Position numbers and translations under genes: made by a program
Shown: positions 1-9,104 of the stretch, one piece after another
Position numbering within the stretch: position 1 is the first letter of the stretch
How the letters are laid out: each line of letters opens with the position of its first letter
The notes under the pieces: model-generated
Seen by the model: the letters and a program-made list of their open reading frames with translations, nothing else
Database searches by the model: none
What the model was told of the DNA's origin: nothing
From: CAYQXJ01 sp964421565
Lineage (GTDB): Bacteria > Planctomycetota > Brocadiia > SM23-32
Reading direction: 5' to 3'
Length of the DNA: 64,000 nt
Assembly: GCA_964421565.1 (NCBI GenBank)
Contig: CAYQXJ010000010.1
Coordinates: forward strand, 71,729 to 135,728

Positions 1-2951
1 TGTACGACCGCTACGGTGTTGAGGTGCTCGGCTGCGATCCCGACGCGATCAGCAATGCCGAGGACCGTGACCTGTTCAAAAACGCCATGATTGACATCGG
101 TCTGCGCGTGCCGCGCAGCGGCATAGCCCATAGCGTGCAGGAGGGCATGGAGATAATCGGCGATATCGGCCTGCCGGTTATCCTGCGTCCTGCCTTCACC
201 CTCGGCGGCACCGGCGGCAGCACCGCCTACAACCTGCAGGAGGCACCAGATCTCATCGAGAATGCACTTGGCGCCAGTCCTGTTCGCCAGGTGCTCGTCG
301 AGGAGAGCGTGATCGGCTGGAAGGAGATCGAGTTCGAAGTGATGCGCGACGCGGCGGACAACGTCGTCATCGTCACCAGCATGGAGAACGTGGACGCGAT
401 GGGCGTGCACACTGGCGACAGCCACGTTGTGGCTCCCGCGCAGACTCTGACCGCCGAAGAGTATGCCGCCTACGTTGATTACTGCCACCGCATCATCCGC
501 CGCATCGGCGTCAAGGGCGGAGGGGTGAACATCCAGTACGCCGGCGACCCTCTCAGCGACGACATCGTGGTCATTGAGGTCAACCCTCGCCTATCCCGCT
601 CCAGCGCGCTGGCCAGCAAGGCGACCGGCTTCCCCATCGCGCGTGTGGCTACCAAGCTGGCCATCGGCTATACGCTGGATGAAGTGCTCAACAACGTTAC
701 CGGCAGAACCTGGACCCTCCAGGAGCCGACGGTGGACTACGTTGTGTACAAAGCGGCGCGTTTCACGTTCGAGAAGTTCCCACAGGCTGAGCGCGTTATC
801 AACACCAGCATGAAGGCAGTTGGCGAGTCGATGTCCATCGGTCGCACCTTCAAAGAGTCCTTCCAGAAGGGCCTTCGTTCATTGGAGACCGGCCGTTACG
901 GCTTCGGAGCCGACGGCAAGGGCCCCTCCGGGCTGCCCGAGGAGGAGCAGATCGTCCAGAAGCTCTCCGTTCCGAACGATGAGCGTTTCTTCTTCATCCG
1001 CCACGCCTTCAACGCGGGGTTCGACGTTGATCGCGTGCACGAGTTGACGCACATGGATCGGTGGTTTCTGTTCCATTTCCGAGAGCTGGTGACGCTGGAG
1101 GCCGAGATGCGGGCGGCCGGTCCGCTCGAGGCCCTTTCGCGCGAGTTGCTCGAGAAGGCGAAAGTATGGGGCTTCAGCGATCGGCAGATCGCGCATCTGA
1201 CAGGTGCCGACGAATGGGCCGTGCGCGCGCGCCGCAGGGAGCTTAACCTTATGCCGGTCTACAAGCTGGCGGACACCTGCGCTGGCGAGGTCAACAGCGA
1301 GCGCCCGTATTTCTACAGCACGTACGAGCAGATCGACGAGAACCGCGCCACCGAGCGCAAGAAGGTCATGATCCTCGGCGGCGGGCCGAACCGTATCGGC
1401 CAGGGCATCGAGTTCGATTACTGCTGCACGCACGCCTCGATGGCCGCTCGCGAGGAAGGCTATGAGGCCGTGATGGTCAACTGCAACCCGGAGACAGTAA
1501 GCACGGACTACGACACTTCCGACCGGCTCTACTTCGAGCCGATGACGGCTGAGGATGTCCTAAACATTGTAGATGTGGAGAAGCCTGACGGCGTCATCTT
1601 GCAGTTCGGTGGCCAAACGCCGCTGAATATCTCTCGCGAGCTCGAGGAGCACGGCGTTCCGTTGCTCGGGACCAGCCCGGAGAGCATCGACTTGAGCGAG
1701 GACAGGCAGCGTTTCAAGAAACTGCTGACTCAACTGGGGCTGAAACAAGCCCCGAACGGAACGGCAACCACCTACGAGGATGCCCTCGCCCTGGCAGAGG
1801 AGATCGGCTACCCCGTACTGGTGCGGCCCAGCTATGTGCTCGGTGGGCGGGCCATGGAGATCGTCTACGATGCGCGGGAGCTCGAGCATTACATGCACGA
1901 GGCAGTGGAGGCGTCGCCCGAGAGGCCTGTGTTGGTGGATAAGTTCCTGGAGGAGGCGGTCGAGGTCGATGTCGACGCCATCAGTGACGGCCGGCGCAGC
2001 GTGGTCGGCGCCATTATGGAACATATCGAGGAAGCAGGCGTCCATAGCGGCGACAGCGCTTGCGTTATACCCTCGCAAACGCTGTCCGCCGAAGTGTGCG
2101 ATGAAATCGTGAGGCAGACACACGTTCTGGCCGAGGCGCTTGGCGTGGTGGGCTTAATGAACGTGCAGTACGCGGTGCAGAAGGAGCAGGTGTTCGTCCT
2201 GGAGGTGAACCCTCGCGCGAGCCGCACCATTCCCTTCGTCAGCAAAACTATCGGCGTGCCACTTGCCAAACTGGCCACGCAGGTCATGCTCGGTTCCTCG
2301 CTCCAGGAACTCGGCTTCACAGAGCAGGTGACACCCGACCACGTGGCGGTCAAAGAGGCCGTCTTCCCCTTCGCGCGCTTCCCCGGCGTCGATACCGTAC
2401 TCGGGCCGGAGATGAAGTCCACCGGCGAGGTCATGGGCTTGGCGAATGACTTCGGGATGGCGTTTGCCAAATCGCAGTTGGCCGCCGGGCAGGTGCTGCC
2501 CACGAAGGGTACGGCCTTCTTCAGCTTGCGCGACCGGGACAAAACGAACGCGGCATCCAAAGCCGCCAGGCGGTTCAGCGAGATGGGTTTCCGGCTGCTC
2601 GGGACGGACGGCACAGCCACCTTCCTCAATGAGAGTGGACTGGCCTGCGAGCGCATAAATAAGGTGCGGCAGGGCCGCCCTCACATCGTGGATGCCATGA
2701 TCAACGGGGAGGTGGCTCTGGTGGTAAATACACCCAGCGGCAAGAACCCCCGCAAAGACGAGATCGCAATACGCAGTACCGCCTGGACGCGCCGCATCCC
2801 GATCATAACGACTATCCCGGGGCTCACCGCTGCCTGCCGCGCGATCGAATGCCTGCGGGGGGAGGACCTCACGGTCAAGACGCTCCAGGAGTACACCATC
2901 GACACGCACGGCGAGGTGCAGCAGCCCATGACTGGGATGGTTGGGCAGTAG
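1..2951 (+). CDS. carB: Carbamoyl-phosphate synthase large subunit (5' end outside window)
   Basis: Makes carbamoyl phosphate from bicarbonate, ammonia (channelled from CarA) and two ATP, for pyrimidine and arginine synthesis in the cytosol. The reading frame is open from base 3 and lacks roughly the first 100 residues of the usual ~1070. Visible are the rest of the first ATP-grasp half (glycine-rich loop LGGTGGS near base 200), the oligomerisation region, the second synthetase half beginning at MILGGGPNRIGQG near base 1366 with loop VLGGRAMEIVY near 1840, and a C-terminal MGS-like allosteric domain from about base 2500 to the stop. No frame damage is seen; the truncation is the window edge. 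The next gene is convergent. carA is not in the window. Confidence 0.97.
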   Translation, partial: YDRYGVEVLGCDPDAISNAEDRDLFKNAMIDIGLRVPRSGIAHSVQEGMEIIGDIGLPVILRPAFTLGGTGGSTAYNLQEAPDLIENALGASPVRQVLVEESVIGWKEIEFEVMRDAADNVVIVTSMENVDAMGVHTGDSHVVAPAQTLTAEEYAAYVDYCHRIIRRIGVKGGGVNIQYAGDPLSDDIVVIEVNPRLSRSSALASKATGFPIARVATKLAIGYTLDEVLNNVTGRTWTLQEPTVDYVVYKAARFTFEKFPQAERVINTSMKAVGESMSIGRTFKESFQKGLRSLETGRYGFGADGKGPSGLPEEEQIVQKLSVPNDERFFFIRHAFNAGFDVDRVHELTHMDRWFLFHFRELVTLEAEMRAAGPLEALSRELLEKAKVWGFSDRQIAHLTGADEWAVRARRRELNLMPVYKLADTCAGEVNSERPYFYSTYEQIDENRATERKKVMILGGGPNRIGQGIEFDYCCTHASMAAREEGYEAVMVNCNPETVSTDYDTSDRLYFEPMTAEDVLNIVDVEKPDGVILQFGGQTPLNISRELEEHGVPLLGTSPESIDLSEDRQRFKKLLTQLGLKQAPNGTATTYEDALALAEEIGYPVLVRPSYVLGGRAMEIVYDARELEHYMHEAVEASPERPVLVDKFLEEAVEVDVDAISDGRRSVVGAIMEHIEEAGVHSGDSACVIPSQTLSAEVCDEIVRQTHVLAEALGVVGLMNVQYAVQKEQVFVLEVNPRASRTIPFVSKTIGVPLAKLATQVMLGSSLQELGFTEQVTPDHVAVKEAVFPFARFPGVDTVLGPEMKSTGEVMGLANDFGMAFAKSQLAAGQVLPTKGTAFFSLRDRDKTNAASKAARRFSEMGFRLLGTDGTATFLNESGLACERINKVRQGRPHIVDAMINGEVALVVNTPSGKNPRKDEIAIRSTAWTRRIPIITTIPGLTAACRAIECLRGEDLTVKTLQEYTIDTHGEVQQPMTGMVGQ

Positions 2952-2995
2952 GCAGCCGCCGGGGTCGCACGCGCTCGGCCCAGAGCCGCCGTCCC

Positions 2996-4549
2996 TCAGT
3001 CGCCGGGTTCTTCGTCCTTGACGGCGTCGCTCAGTGGAGGAAGCGACGCCAGTGAAAGACTGTCGAAGAGGGCCTGTCCCCGCTCGACTGTTAGCTCAAT
3101 CCTTCCCGACTGCGGATGCTCGCCGGTGTTCAGCGAGAGCATCCAGCGATCCCCCAGATACGCCTCCAGGCATCGGTCGCGGAACACCACTCTCAGCGAT
3201 ACCCACTCGCCCTCCGGCAGTTTGCAGGCCACCCGCTGAGCGACGGACCTGTCTCGCGCGTGGCCCATTTGGTCGTGCACGCAGCGGCCCCAGCCGAAAC
3301 CCGGCACCCAGGCCAGTTGCTCCGCGGCGAGCTGCTGGAGTTCGAAGTCCAGCCACACGACCAGCCCCCGATTGGCCTGCTCGAAGAGCTCGGTGCCGGG
3401 TGGGCCCTCGGAGCGGAGCACCATTCCCGCACGAGCGGCTCCCTCGCTGCGAACGCGGCACGTAAACCTTCCGTTTGGTAGAGACTCAGCTACGATCACG
3501 GCAGTTCCGGCCGCATCGGCGCATCCACAGATCTTGCCGTCCGCCTGTTGCCATTGTCCATGATCCTGCGGCTTCATGCGCCGAACGGCATCGGCCAGGT
3601 TCAACTCCACCGGGCATTCGATCGGTTCCATCAGCGCCAGATAGCTCAGCCACAAGTCGCCGCTGTCCGTCTGCTGAATGCGCTTGGGCAGGCCGAACGT
3701 TGCCCCGCCGCCACCCGCGTTGTGGAAGTAGAGCCAGCGCTCGTCGTCGAGGCCGAGGGTGCGCGCGGCCCAGGGACCCATACGGTCGTCGCTGGTGCCG
3801 ATGAGCAGTGGTTCCTGCGGCCATTCGTAAGGCCCCTCCAGGGATCGGCTCTTCATGTAGAACGTGCCCGCCATGTCAGTGCGGGATGGGCTGTTCATGC
3901 GGGTTCCGCCCCAACCGTGGTCAAGGAAAAGGACATACCACCAGTCCCCCATCCGGAACACGTCCGGCACTTCGGCGAACAGCAACCGATCGCCGACGGC
4001 GGCAAGCGGCGGCAGATGCTCCCAGTTCTCCAGGTCTTGCGAGCGCACGTGGGCGACCACGGCGCCAGTGTCGTGTGCTGAGTAGTCGGGCGTCCGCGCG
4101 CACAGAAAGCCGTGGTACCAGCCATCGAGCTCCACGACGCATGGGTCACGCCAGGCAGCGTGGAGGCACGCCAGATTGCTGGGTCCGTCATGGTAGAGCG
4201 GCGCACGGGGTGAGAGGACCGGTTCGGGGCATACTTGCCGCCAGTGATCGAGGTCGTCGGAAGCGAAGAGCCCGTAACGCGAGATCGTGTCGAGCCCCGG
4301 GCCGCCGGAGAGCATGCGGAACTCGTTCCCATGGCGAACGATGCACCCGGTCAGGTACGCACCGTCTTCGTTCCAGGAGCCCGGCGGACCGCAGAGGTCA
4401 ATCGTCGGCCGCACCTCCCAGTGGAGCAGGTCCCTGCTTCGGGCGTGGCCAAGGGGCTTGCTTCCGCGCAGGTGAAACAGGTGGAACCAGTCCTCATGGC
4501 GCATGAGGAAGGTGTCCCACAGGGAGCTGTCAGGGGGGCGATAGAGCAT
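2996..4549 (-). CDS. GH43/GH32-like five-bladed propeller glycosidase
   Basis: Predicted glycoside hydrolase of the GH32/43/68 propeller clan, 517 residues from the ATG at 4549. That start follows AGAGGA with 8 nt spacing, and its first residues (MLYRPP) resemble those of the paralogue near 59 kb (MFHCTA). A TTG eight codons upstream is less likely. Clan-like marks are an early Asp followed by a WFHLFHL strand, an RDP motif at about residues 134-136, and AEVPDVF with Glu193 as possible general acid, as in the ECPD motif of GH32. Residues after about 340 form a second, beta-rich module. No signal peptide is seen, so it probably acts inside the cell. It lies 34 nt after the secreted glycosidase gene on the same strand, so an operon is likely. 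The substrate is unknown. Confidence 0.8.
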   Translation of the reverse strand: MLYRPPDSSLWDTFLMRHEDWFHLFHLRGSKPLGHARSRDLLHWEVRPTIDLCGPPGSWNEDGAYLTGCIVRHGNEFRMLSGGPGLDTISRYGLFASDDLDHWRQVCPEPVLSPRAPLYHDGPSNLACLHAAWRDPCVVELDGWYHGFLCARTPDYSAHDTGAVVAHVRSQDLENWEHLPPLAAVGDRLLFAEVPDVFRMGDWWYVLFLDHGWGGTRMNSPSRTDMAGTFYMKSRSLEGPYEWPQEPLLIGTSDDRMGPWAARTLGLDDERWLYFHNAGGGGATFGLPKRIQQTDSGDLWLSYLALMEPIECPVELNLADAVRRMKPQDHGQWQQADGKICGCADAAGTAVIVAESLPNGRFTCRVRSEGAARAGMVLRSEGPPGTELFEQANRGLVVWLDFELQQLAAEQLAWVPGFGWGRCVHDQMGHARDRSVAQRVACKLPEGEWVSLRVVFRDRCLEAYLGDRWMLSLNTGEHPQSGRIELTVERGQALFDSLSLASLPPLSDAVKDEEPGD

Positions 4550-4583
4550 TGTCCAATCCTCTGCAGGGCTCAACGGCGCAGGA

Positions 4584-6956
4584 TCACCGCACCCGCCATT
4601 GGAGGGCCATCAGGGAGTGCGCGGGCACCGTCAACTGGGCACCCGAACCGAAGGGCTCGATCTGGGTCTCCTGGACCCGCACCTGCGGTTCGTCGAACTC
4701 GAATTCGTTTGAGGCTGTGATTCCCTTGGCGGTGAGCAGCCATTGCCGGGCTGGTTCGGTGACCTCGCCCTCGAACTGCACGGCCACCCTGTGCGCGTCA
4801 GCAACGTCGAGGTTGGCGATGATGAGTCCCCGCCGGTCCCCCTCATGGAAGGCATAGGTCCACAGGCAGGGCACGTCATGCATCGTCTCGACGCCCTCAT
4901 GTCGACTAAACATGCCCGTGGCTTCAAAGGTCGGCTCGCCGCCCGAGTGGACGGTCTCGATCAGGTCGCCGCCGATCACCCGGTTCGCGGTGGCGCAGGC
5001 CAGGAACGTCGGCCGATAGCGCTCGTGTCCCTGGCGCATATTCAGGGCTGTGCCCCAGAGCCGCACGACGCCGGATTCAGCACGGTAGCCGTGCTGCACC
5101 AGACTGAACAGGCACTGCGTGCGCAGGCCGTGGTCCTTAAGCATCAGTAGCATGTTGTTGCATACGTTCAGACCGCCCCCGAGGCTGGTGACAATGCGGT
5201 TGCGGGCTTCTAAAGGCGCGTCGCCGTGCGTGGTATGGTGGTTGACCTCATAGATGCTCATTTCCATGCCCGCGCCATCGGTGATCTGATGGTTCTGATA
5301 CATGGCACCGCGCTCGTCGCGGCTGCGCCAGATAGGCCAGGCGAACACCCAGCGGAACAGCTTCTCGTTCGTGTCGTTAACCTCCAGGTCTTGCCGGTTC
5401 AGGCTATGCAGGATGTAGGGGGCCACGCCGAAGCGGTCGGCGTTTGGCACGCGCTCAACGATGCCACGGTTCAGCCAGGAGTTTGCAGCCTGCCCCGCTG
5501 CGTGGAAGACCACATTCGGCGCGTAGTACGGCGAACTCTTGCCGATCGAGATCAGATCCTGCCAGTAGTTGCGTCCGTTGAAGCCGCCGCACTGGTACGG
5601 CCCGGCGTTGTTCCACGCCTCGTTGCCGAACTCGACGTGGATGTGCTTGAAGACCTCCGTCCATGGCTGAGGATGGCCCAGCTCTGCACGTAGGCTGCCG
5701 TAGCCCACGTCGGCAGGGGCGCCAAGGTACTCCATGAACCGCTCCATCTCGTCGTACTGAAGCGTGCCCGGCAAGCAGTACCACGGTTCAGCGCCTACGA
5801 GCTCGCACAGCTCGTACATCTGGTGCAGGCTGTAGGGCGCCCGGCTATGGTTATTGTAGGGCCCCACGTTGTTCATGCGTCGGCTTGTAAAGGCATGTGC
5901 CTTCAGTGGGGGCATGAGCGTATTGCGCACGGTGTTGCCGCCCATCTGCAGGTAGCGGAGCACGCCGGGGCGATAGCGTTTGAGCATGGAGACAACGTCG
6001 TCCCGAAACACTGTCGGGTTCTGGTCACCTTCGAGCCATGCCTCGACGTCATCGATGAGCACATCTCCGCCCTCAACGGTCATCAGGAACGTCAGGTGCG
6101 GATTGTCGTCGGGGCCCGTCGGCTCCGGCACGTTGTTGACGGGTAGCAAAAGCTCGTACTTAGTCCACTTGGAAGGTGGCTTGACGGTTCGCGACTCCCC
6201 GTGGTCGCTGCGCTGGCTCGACAAGGTGAGTTCTGGCTGGCCTTTGGTCGCCTTCGCCCAGAAGTGGTAGTGCCAGGTGCCGTTCGTCTCGCCGTAGCGC
6301 TGGTAGTGTGTTGCGAAGCGCACATGTGCACGTTTCTCCGCTCCCGGCAGAAGCAGCGCGGAGACGCCGAACGAGCCCGGCGGCACGTCGCCCTGCACGA
6401 CGCGGTTATGGAGCGAAGTCCAGTAGTCGTGACTTTCGAACCTTCGGAAGTCGCCTTCTTTAAGCCGGAACGCCTCGACCAACACGCCGGTATTGGGCGG
6501 TCCGGCTGGGACAAGCTTGTCGAAGACGAAGTAGGGGAAGTCCTTCATCTCGCCCTGATGCTTCGCCTGTTTTGTGGTGATGTCGCGTATGGTCCCACTG
6601 GTGCCCCTTGCCGGGCCGCTCAGTATCGTGTAACGACCACCGCCGATGAGCATCCTACGCCATTGCTCGGGCGGGCTAAACCACGTGGTGGCGCCTTTCT
6701 CGTCCTGCAGCGGCCCGAAGTGGCACTGCCGATATGTGGTGCCTTCGAAATTCTGCCGCACTCGCTTCTTCACCAGCGCCGCCCCGCTGTAATAAGCGTC
6801 GCTCCCGAGGTTTATGCCGAAACGTATGCAGTCCTCGACGAGTACCCGGTCGGTCAGGCGAACGGTGGTCACCTTCTCTGCGCTTCGCACGCTGACATTG
6901 CCCAACACAGGCAGTGCAGCCACGAATAGGAGAGGTAGCATCAGACGTGGTTTCAT
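4584..6956 (-). CDS. Secreted clan-A-like glycosidase (arabinofuranosidase/xylosidase type)
   Basis: Exported protein of 790 residues starting MKPRLMLPLL with a clear signal peptide; the ATG at 6956 has GGGGGAG just upstream, whereas the longer frame adds 20 unlikely residues. About residues 160-310 look like a carbohydrate-binding beta-sandwich. The region after 320 looks like a TIM barrel: HVEFGNEAWNN contains Asn445-Glu446, the typical Asn-Glu acid/base pair of clan GH-A enzymes, and IYEVN offers Glu570 as a possible nucleophile. A final beta domain closes the protein (ends MALQWRVR). The layout resembles GH51 alpha-L-arabinofuranosidases, but overall identity is not obvious to me and the exact GH family is open. 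It is first in an operon with the propeller glycosidase at 2996-4549 and has a promoter at 6989-7016. Confidence 0.72.
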   Translation of the reverse strand: MKPRLMLPLLFVAALPVLGNVSVRSAEKVTTVRLTDRVLVEDCIRFGINLGSDAYYSGAALVKKRVRQNFEGTTYRQCHFGPLQDEKGATTWFSPPEQWRRMLIGGGRYTILSGPARGTSGTIRDITTKQAKHQGEMKDFPYFVFDKLVPAGPPNTGVLVEAFRLKEGDFRRFESHDYWTSLHNRVVQGDVPPGSFGVSALLLPGAEKRAHVRFATHYQRYGETNGTWHYHFWAKATKGQPELTLSSQRSDHGESRTVKPPSKWTKYELLLPVNNVPEPTGPDDNPHLTFLMTVEGGDVLIDDVEAWLEGDQNPTVFRDDVVSMLKRYRPGVLRYLQMGGNTVRNTLMPPLKAHAFTSRRMNNVGPYNNHSRAPYSLHQMYELCELVGAEPWYCLPGTLQYDEMERFMEYLGAPADVGYGSLRAELGHPQPWTEVFKHIHVEFGNEAWNNAGPYQCGGFNGRNYWQDLISIGKSSPYYAPNVVFHAAGQAANSWLNRGIVERVPNADRFGVAPYILHSLNRQDLEVNDTNEKLFRWVFAWPIWRSRDERGAMYQNHQITDGAGMEMSIYEVNHHTTHGDAPLEARNRIVTSLGGGLNVCNNMLLMLKDHGLRTQCLFSLVQHGYRAESGVVRLWGTALNMRQGHERYRPTFLACATANRVIGGDLIETVHSGGEPTFEATGMFSRHEGVETMHDVPCLWTYAFHEGDRRGLIIANLDVADAHRVAVQFEGEVTEPARQWLLTAKGITASNEFEFDEPQVRVQETQIEPFGSGAQLTVPAHSLMALQWRVR

Positions 6957-6988
6957 GGGCTCCCCCAGTAGCGTTGACAATGGGCAGC

Positions 6989-7016
6989 ATTGTACGTGCG
7001 TGGCCCGGGGGCGCAA
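6989..7016 (-). promoter_or_regulatory. Sigma-70-like promoter of the glycosidase operon
   Basis: On the minus strand TTGCGC (7016-7011) and TACAAT (6994-6989) are separated by 16 nt. Transcription would start near 6982, about 26 nt before the ATG at 6956, which fits the strong ribosome-binding site. This is visual pattern matching only. Confidence 0.5.
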
Positions 7017-7121
7017 GTCTCATCCCGAGTCCGGCAGGTCCGGCGCTTGCTGCGCCCTCACGTATGCGCTTCATGGCGAACGGGTGTCTGTCCGCTACTG
7101 CCTGAGCGAAGGAGCAGTAGA

Positions 7122-7814
7122 TCACATATCGAGCGTAACTTCCGGGTAGACCTGGCCGGTTGGGCTGATCTTGAACAGATATACGTGGCCGGGCCGAAGC
7201 TGCGTGTAGGGGGCCGAGCCGTAGACAGCCTTGATCCCGTACTCCGCGAGTCGGCCGGGGTCATTGGCCAGGTCCCAGACGGCGTCCCAGAACATGGCTT
7301 GCTCCTGGTCACGAAGGTTCTGCAGCAGGTCGCTGTAACGGGCGGGCACGGCGCCCGGCGTCTCCACCGGTATGCCATCCTTCGGCGCCATGTGTTCGCC
7401 ATAGACTCGCCGCCAGATGTAGAGCGCACGCTCACGGCCGTCCATGACCATGCGATCGTCGAACCGCACGATCAGGGCGTCGAAGTGCACTACGTCCCCC
7501 TGGATTGTCACTTCCTTCTGCAGGACGCGCCGCAACGGATTGCCCCGCGCCGTCTGCACGAACCTCAGCGTGGTATAAAGCGTTCCCTCGCGCCGTTCCT
7601 GCTGCACCACCTTCGCGTAGCCGATCTGCTCTTCCCGGGTCAGGTTAGTTATGGCCTCCTTGAGGCGCCTATTCTCGGTCAGTAGTTCATGGATGGTGCG
7701 AGCCCCATACATGATGGTCAGGCCGAACGGTACAAGTGCGGCAACCACCGCACCGCAGGCAACGAGAACGATCACAAACGATAAGGCACGTCCCGCCCTT
7801 TTATGGCATCGCAT
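7122..7814 (-). CDS. Hypothetical single-pass membrane protein
   Basis: 230 residues, function not recognised. After a short basic N-terminus (MRCHKRAGR) there is one membrane helix at about residues 11-36, then a short heptad-like stretch (TIHELLTENRRLKEAITNL) and a mixed soluble domain ending YPEVTLDM. That order suggests an inner-membrane anchor with the bulk in the periplasm. The start has GGGAG about 10 nt upstream. The gene points away from the PfkB kinase (divergent, 213 nt between starts) and lies 165 nt upstream of the glycosidase operon on the same strand, so a regulatory or envelope role in that sugar locus is possible but not shown. Confidence 0.7.
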   Translation of the reverse strand: MRCHKRAGRALSFVIVLVACGAVVAALVPFGLTIMYGARTIHELLTENRRLKEAITNLTREEQIGYAKVVQQERREGTLYTTLRFVQTARGNPLRRVLQKEVTIQGDVVHFDALIVRFDDRMVMDGRERALYIWRRVYGEHMAPKDGIPVETPGAVPARYSDLLQNLRDQEQAMFWDAVWDLANDPGRLAEYGIKAVYGSAPYTQLRPGHVYLFKISPTGQVYPEVTLDM

Positions 7815-7938
7815 GGAGGGTGCTCCCTAACGGCTCCCGGCGTCAGACAGTACTCCATTGTCGCCAGTCCGACCGCCCGGAGTCAAAGCAGGGCTGTCCG
7901 CGCTCCGCTCAGAGTGGCCATCAACGGTTCGGCAGGGC

Positions 7939-7967
7939 TTGACCTCCCGATGCGTATGCGCCAGAAT
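7939..7967 (+). promoter_or_regulatory. Sigma-70-like promoter of the PfkB kinase gene
   Basis: TTGACC (7939-7944) and CAGAAT (7962-7967) are spaced by 17 nt. The start of transcription would be near 7975 and leave a 5' leader of about 54 nt before the GTG at 8028. Confidence 0.5.
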
Positions 7968-8027
7968 CGTGGCGTTTGTTCGCCAGAAGTCAAGTCACAA
8001 CAATCAACAGCAGGAGGAGCATCCCCC

Positions 8028-8960
8028 GTGCAGAGAATCGTTCTGGCCTACGGCGAGGTCTTGTGGGACATGCTGCCCTCGGGGCCCCAGCTCGGGGGGG
8101 CGCCGTTCAATTTCTGCTATCGCGTCAACTCGCTGGGCGACGTGGGATGGATGGTGAGCCGTCTGGGGCGCGACGAACTCGGCCGTCGTGCATGGGAACG
8201 TATCGCCACACTTGGCATGGATACGCGCTTCGTGCAGTGGGACGAAGAGGCTCCGACCGGCACGGTTAATGTCGACCTTAGCGACCCCAACCGCCCGGAC
8301 TTCACCATCGTGCCGGGGGTCGCGTACGACAACACTCAAACGAACGATGATCTGCTGAAGGCCGCAGGCCTGGCCGAATGCATCTGCTTCGGCACACTCA
8401 TGCAACGCACGGCGATTGCCCGACGGACACTCCGGCGTTTGCTTGACGCCGCGCAGAATGCTGCACGGCTGCTCGATATCAACTTGCGCAAGGACTGTTA
8501 TACCCGCGAGACGATCCTGGACTCGCTGCGGGCGGCAGACGTGCTTAAGCTCAATGACGACGAGGCACAGACGCTGGCCCGTATGTTCGAGTTCGGCGAT
8601 GCGCATATCCCGGAGTTCTGTGCCCGGATGCGGGAGCAGTGGGGCTTGCGCGAGATCGTGGTAACCCTCGGGGAGAGGGGTGCCTTCGCGTCCGACGCTG
8701 CCGAGGGTGTGCACGTTCCAGGTTACCGGGTGGAGCTTGTCGATACATGCGGCAGCGGGGATGCTTTCACCGCCGGTTATCTTCACCGCAGGATGCGCGG
8801 GGAGCCCCTTGCCGCCTGTTGCGAGCTGGGCAACGCCCTGGGCGCTATGGTTGCCGGCCAATCCGGCGCCACCGCGCCGATTCCGCCCGAGAGCGTGCGC
8901 GCATTCATTCTGCAGGAGCACGAGAGGGTTGAGGATGCGAGGCTGGCTGACTATGCATAG
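8028..8960 (+). CDS. PfkB-family carbohydrate kinase (fructokinase-like)
   Basis: ATP-dependent sugar kinase of the ribokinase fold, 310 residues, cytosolic. The GTG at 8028 is chosen because AGGAGG lies 7 nt upstream and the family N-terminus (QRIVLAYGEVLWDMLP) begins there; the frame is open further upstream without meaning. Visible marks are the substrate loop GGAPFNFCYRVNSLG, the second sugar-binding stretch, and the C-terminal signature DTCGSGDAFTAGYL, whose Asp is the catalytic base. The GEVLWDMLP/GGAPFNF pattern is typical of bacterial fructokinases. It stands alone between a divergent membrane protein and the downstream Gfo/Idh/MocA pair, which has its own promoter. Substrate (fructose) is inferred from family resemblance only. 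Confidence 0.88.
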   Translation: MQRIVLAYGEVLWDMLPSGPQLGGAPFNFCYRVNSLGDVGWMVSRLGRDELGRRAWERIATLGMDTRFVQWDEEAPTGTVNVDLSDPNRPDFTIVPGVAYDNTQTNDDLLKAAGLAECICFGTLMQRTAIARRTLRRLLDAAQNAARLLDINLRKDCYTRETILDSLRAADVLKLNDDEAQTLARMFEFGDAHIPEFCARMREQWGLREIVVTLGERGAFASDAAEGVHVPGYRVELVDTCGSGDAFTAGYLHRRMRGEPLAACCELGNALGAMVAGQSGATAPIPPESVRAFILQEHERVEDARLADYA

Positions 8961-8983
8961 GGGGCCATGAGTGCGCTGTGGCG

Positions 8984-9012
8984 TTGGCAAACCGCTCGGG
9001 GCTGACTACAAT
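8984..9012 (+). promoter_or_regulatory. Sigma-70-like promoter of the Gfo/Idh/MocA pair
   Basis: TTGGCA (8984-8989) and TACAAT (9007-9012) with a 17-nt spacer. Predicted start near 9019, about 86 nt before the ATG at 9105. Confidence 0.5.
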
Positions 9013-9104
9013 ACGGCCCGGGATGCCGTCGAACCGCTGGAAAGCAGGCTACGACCGGTGACTGACCTGTTTACTGGACTGCGTTGACGAAGGGAGAGGG
9101 CGAT

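Noticed and set aside
1..2951. carB as a pseudogene because of its missing 5' end
   Set aside because: The frame is open to the first base of the window and all later domains are intact; the truncation is the window edge.
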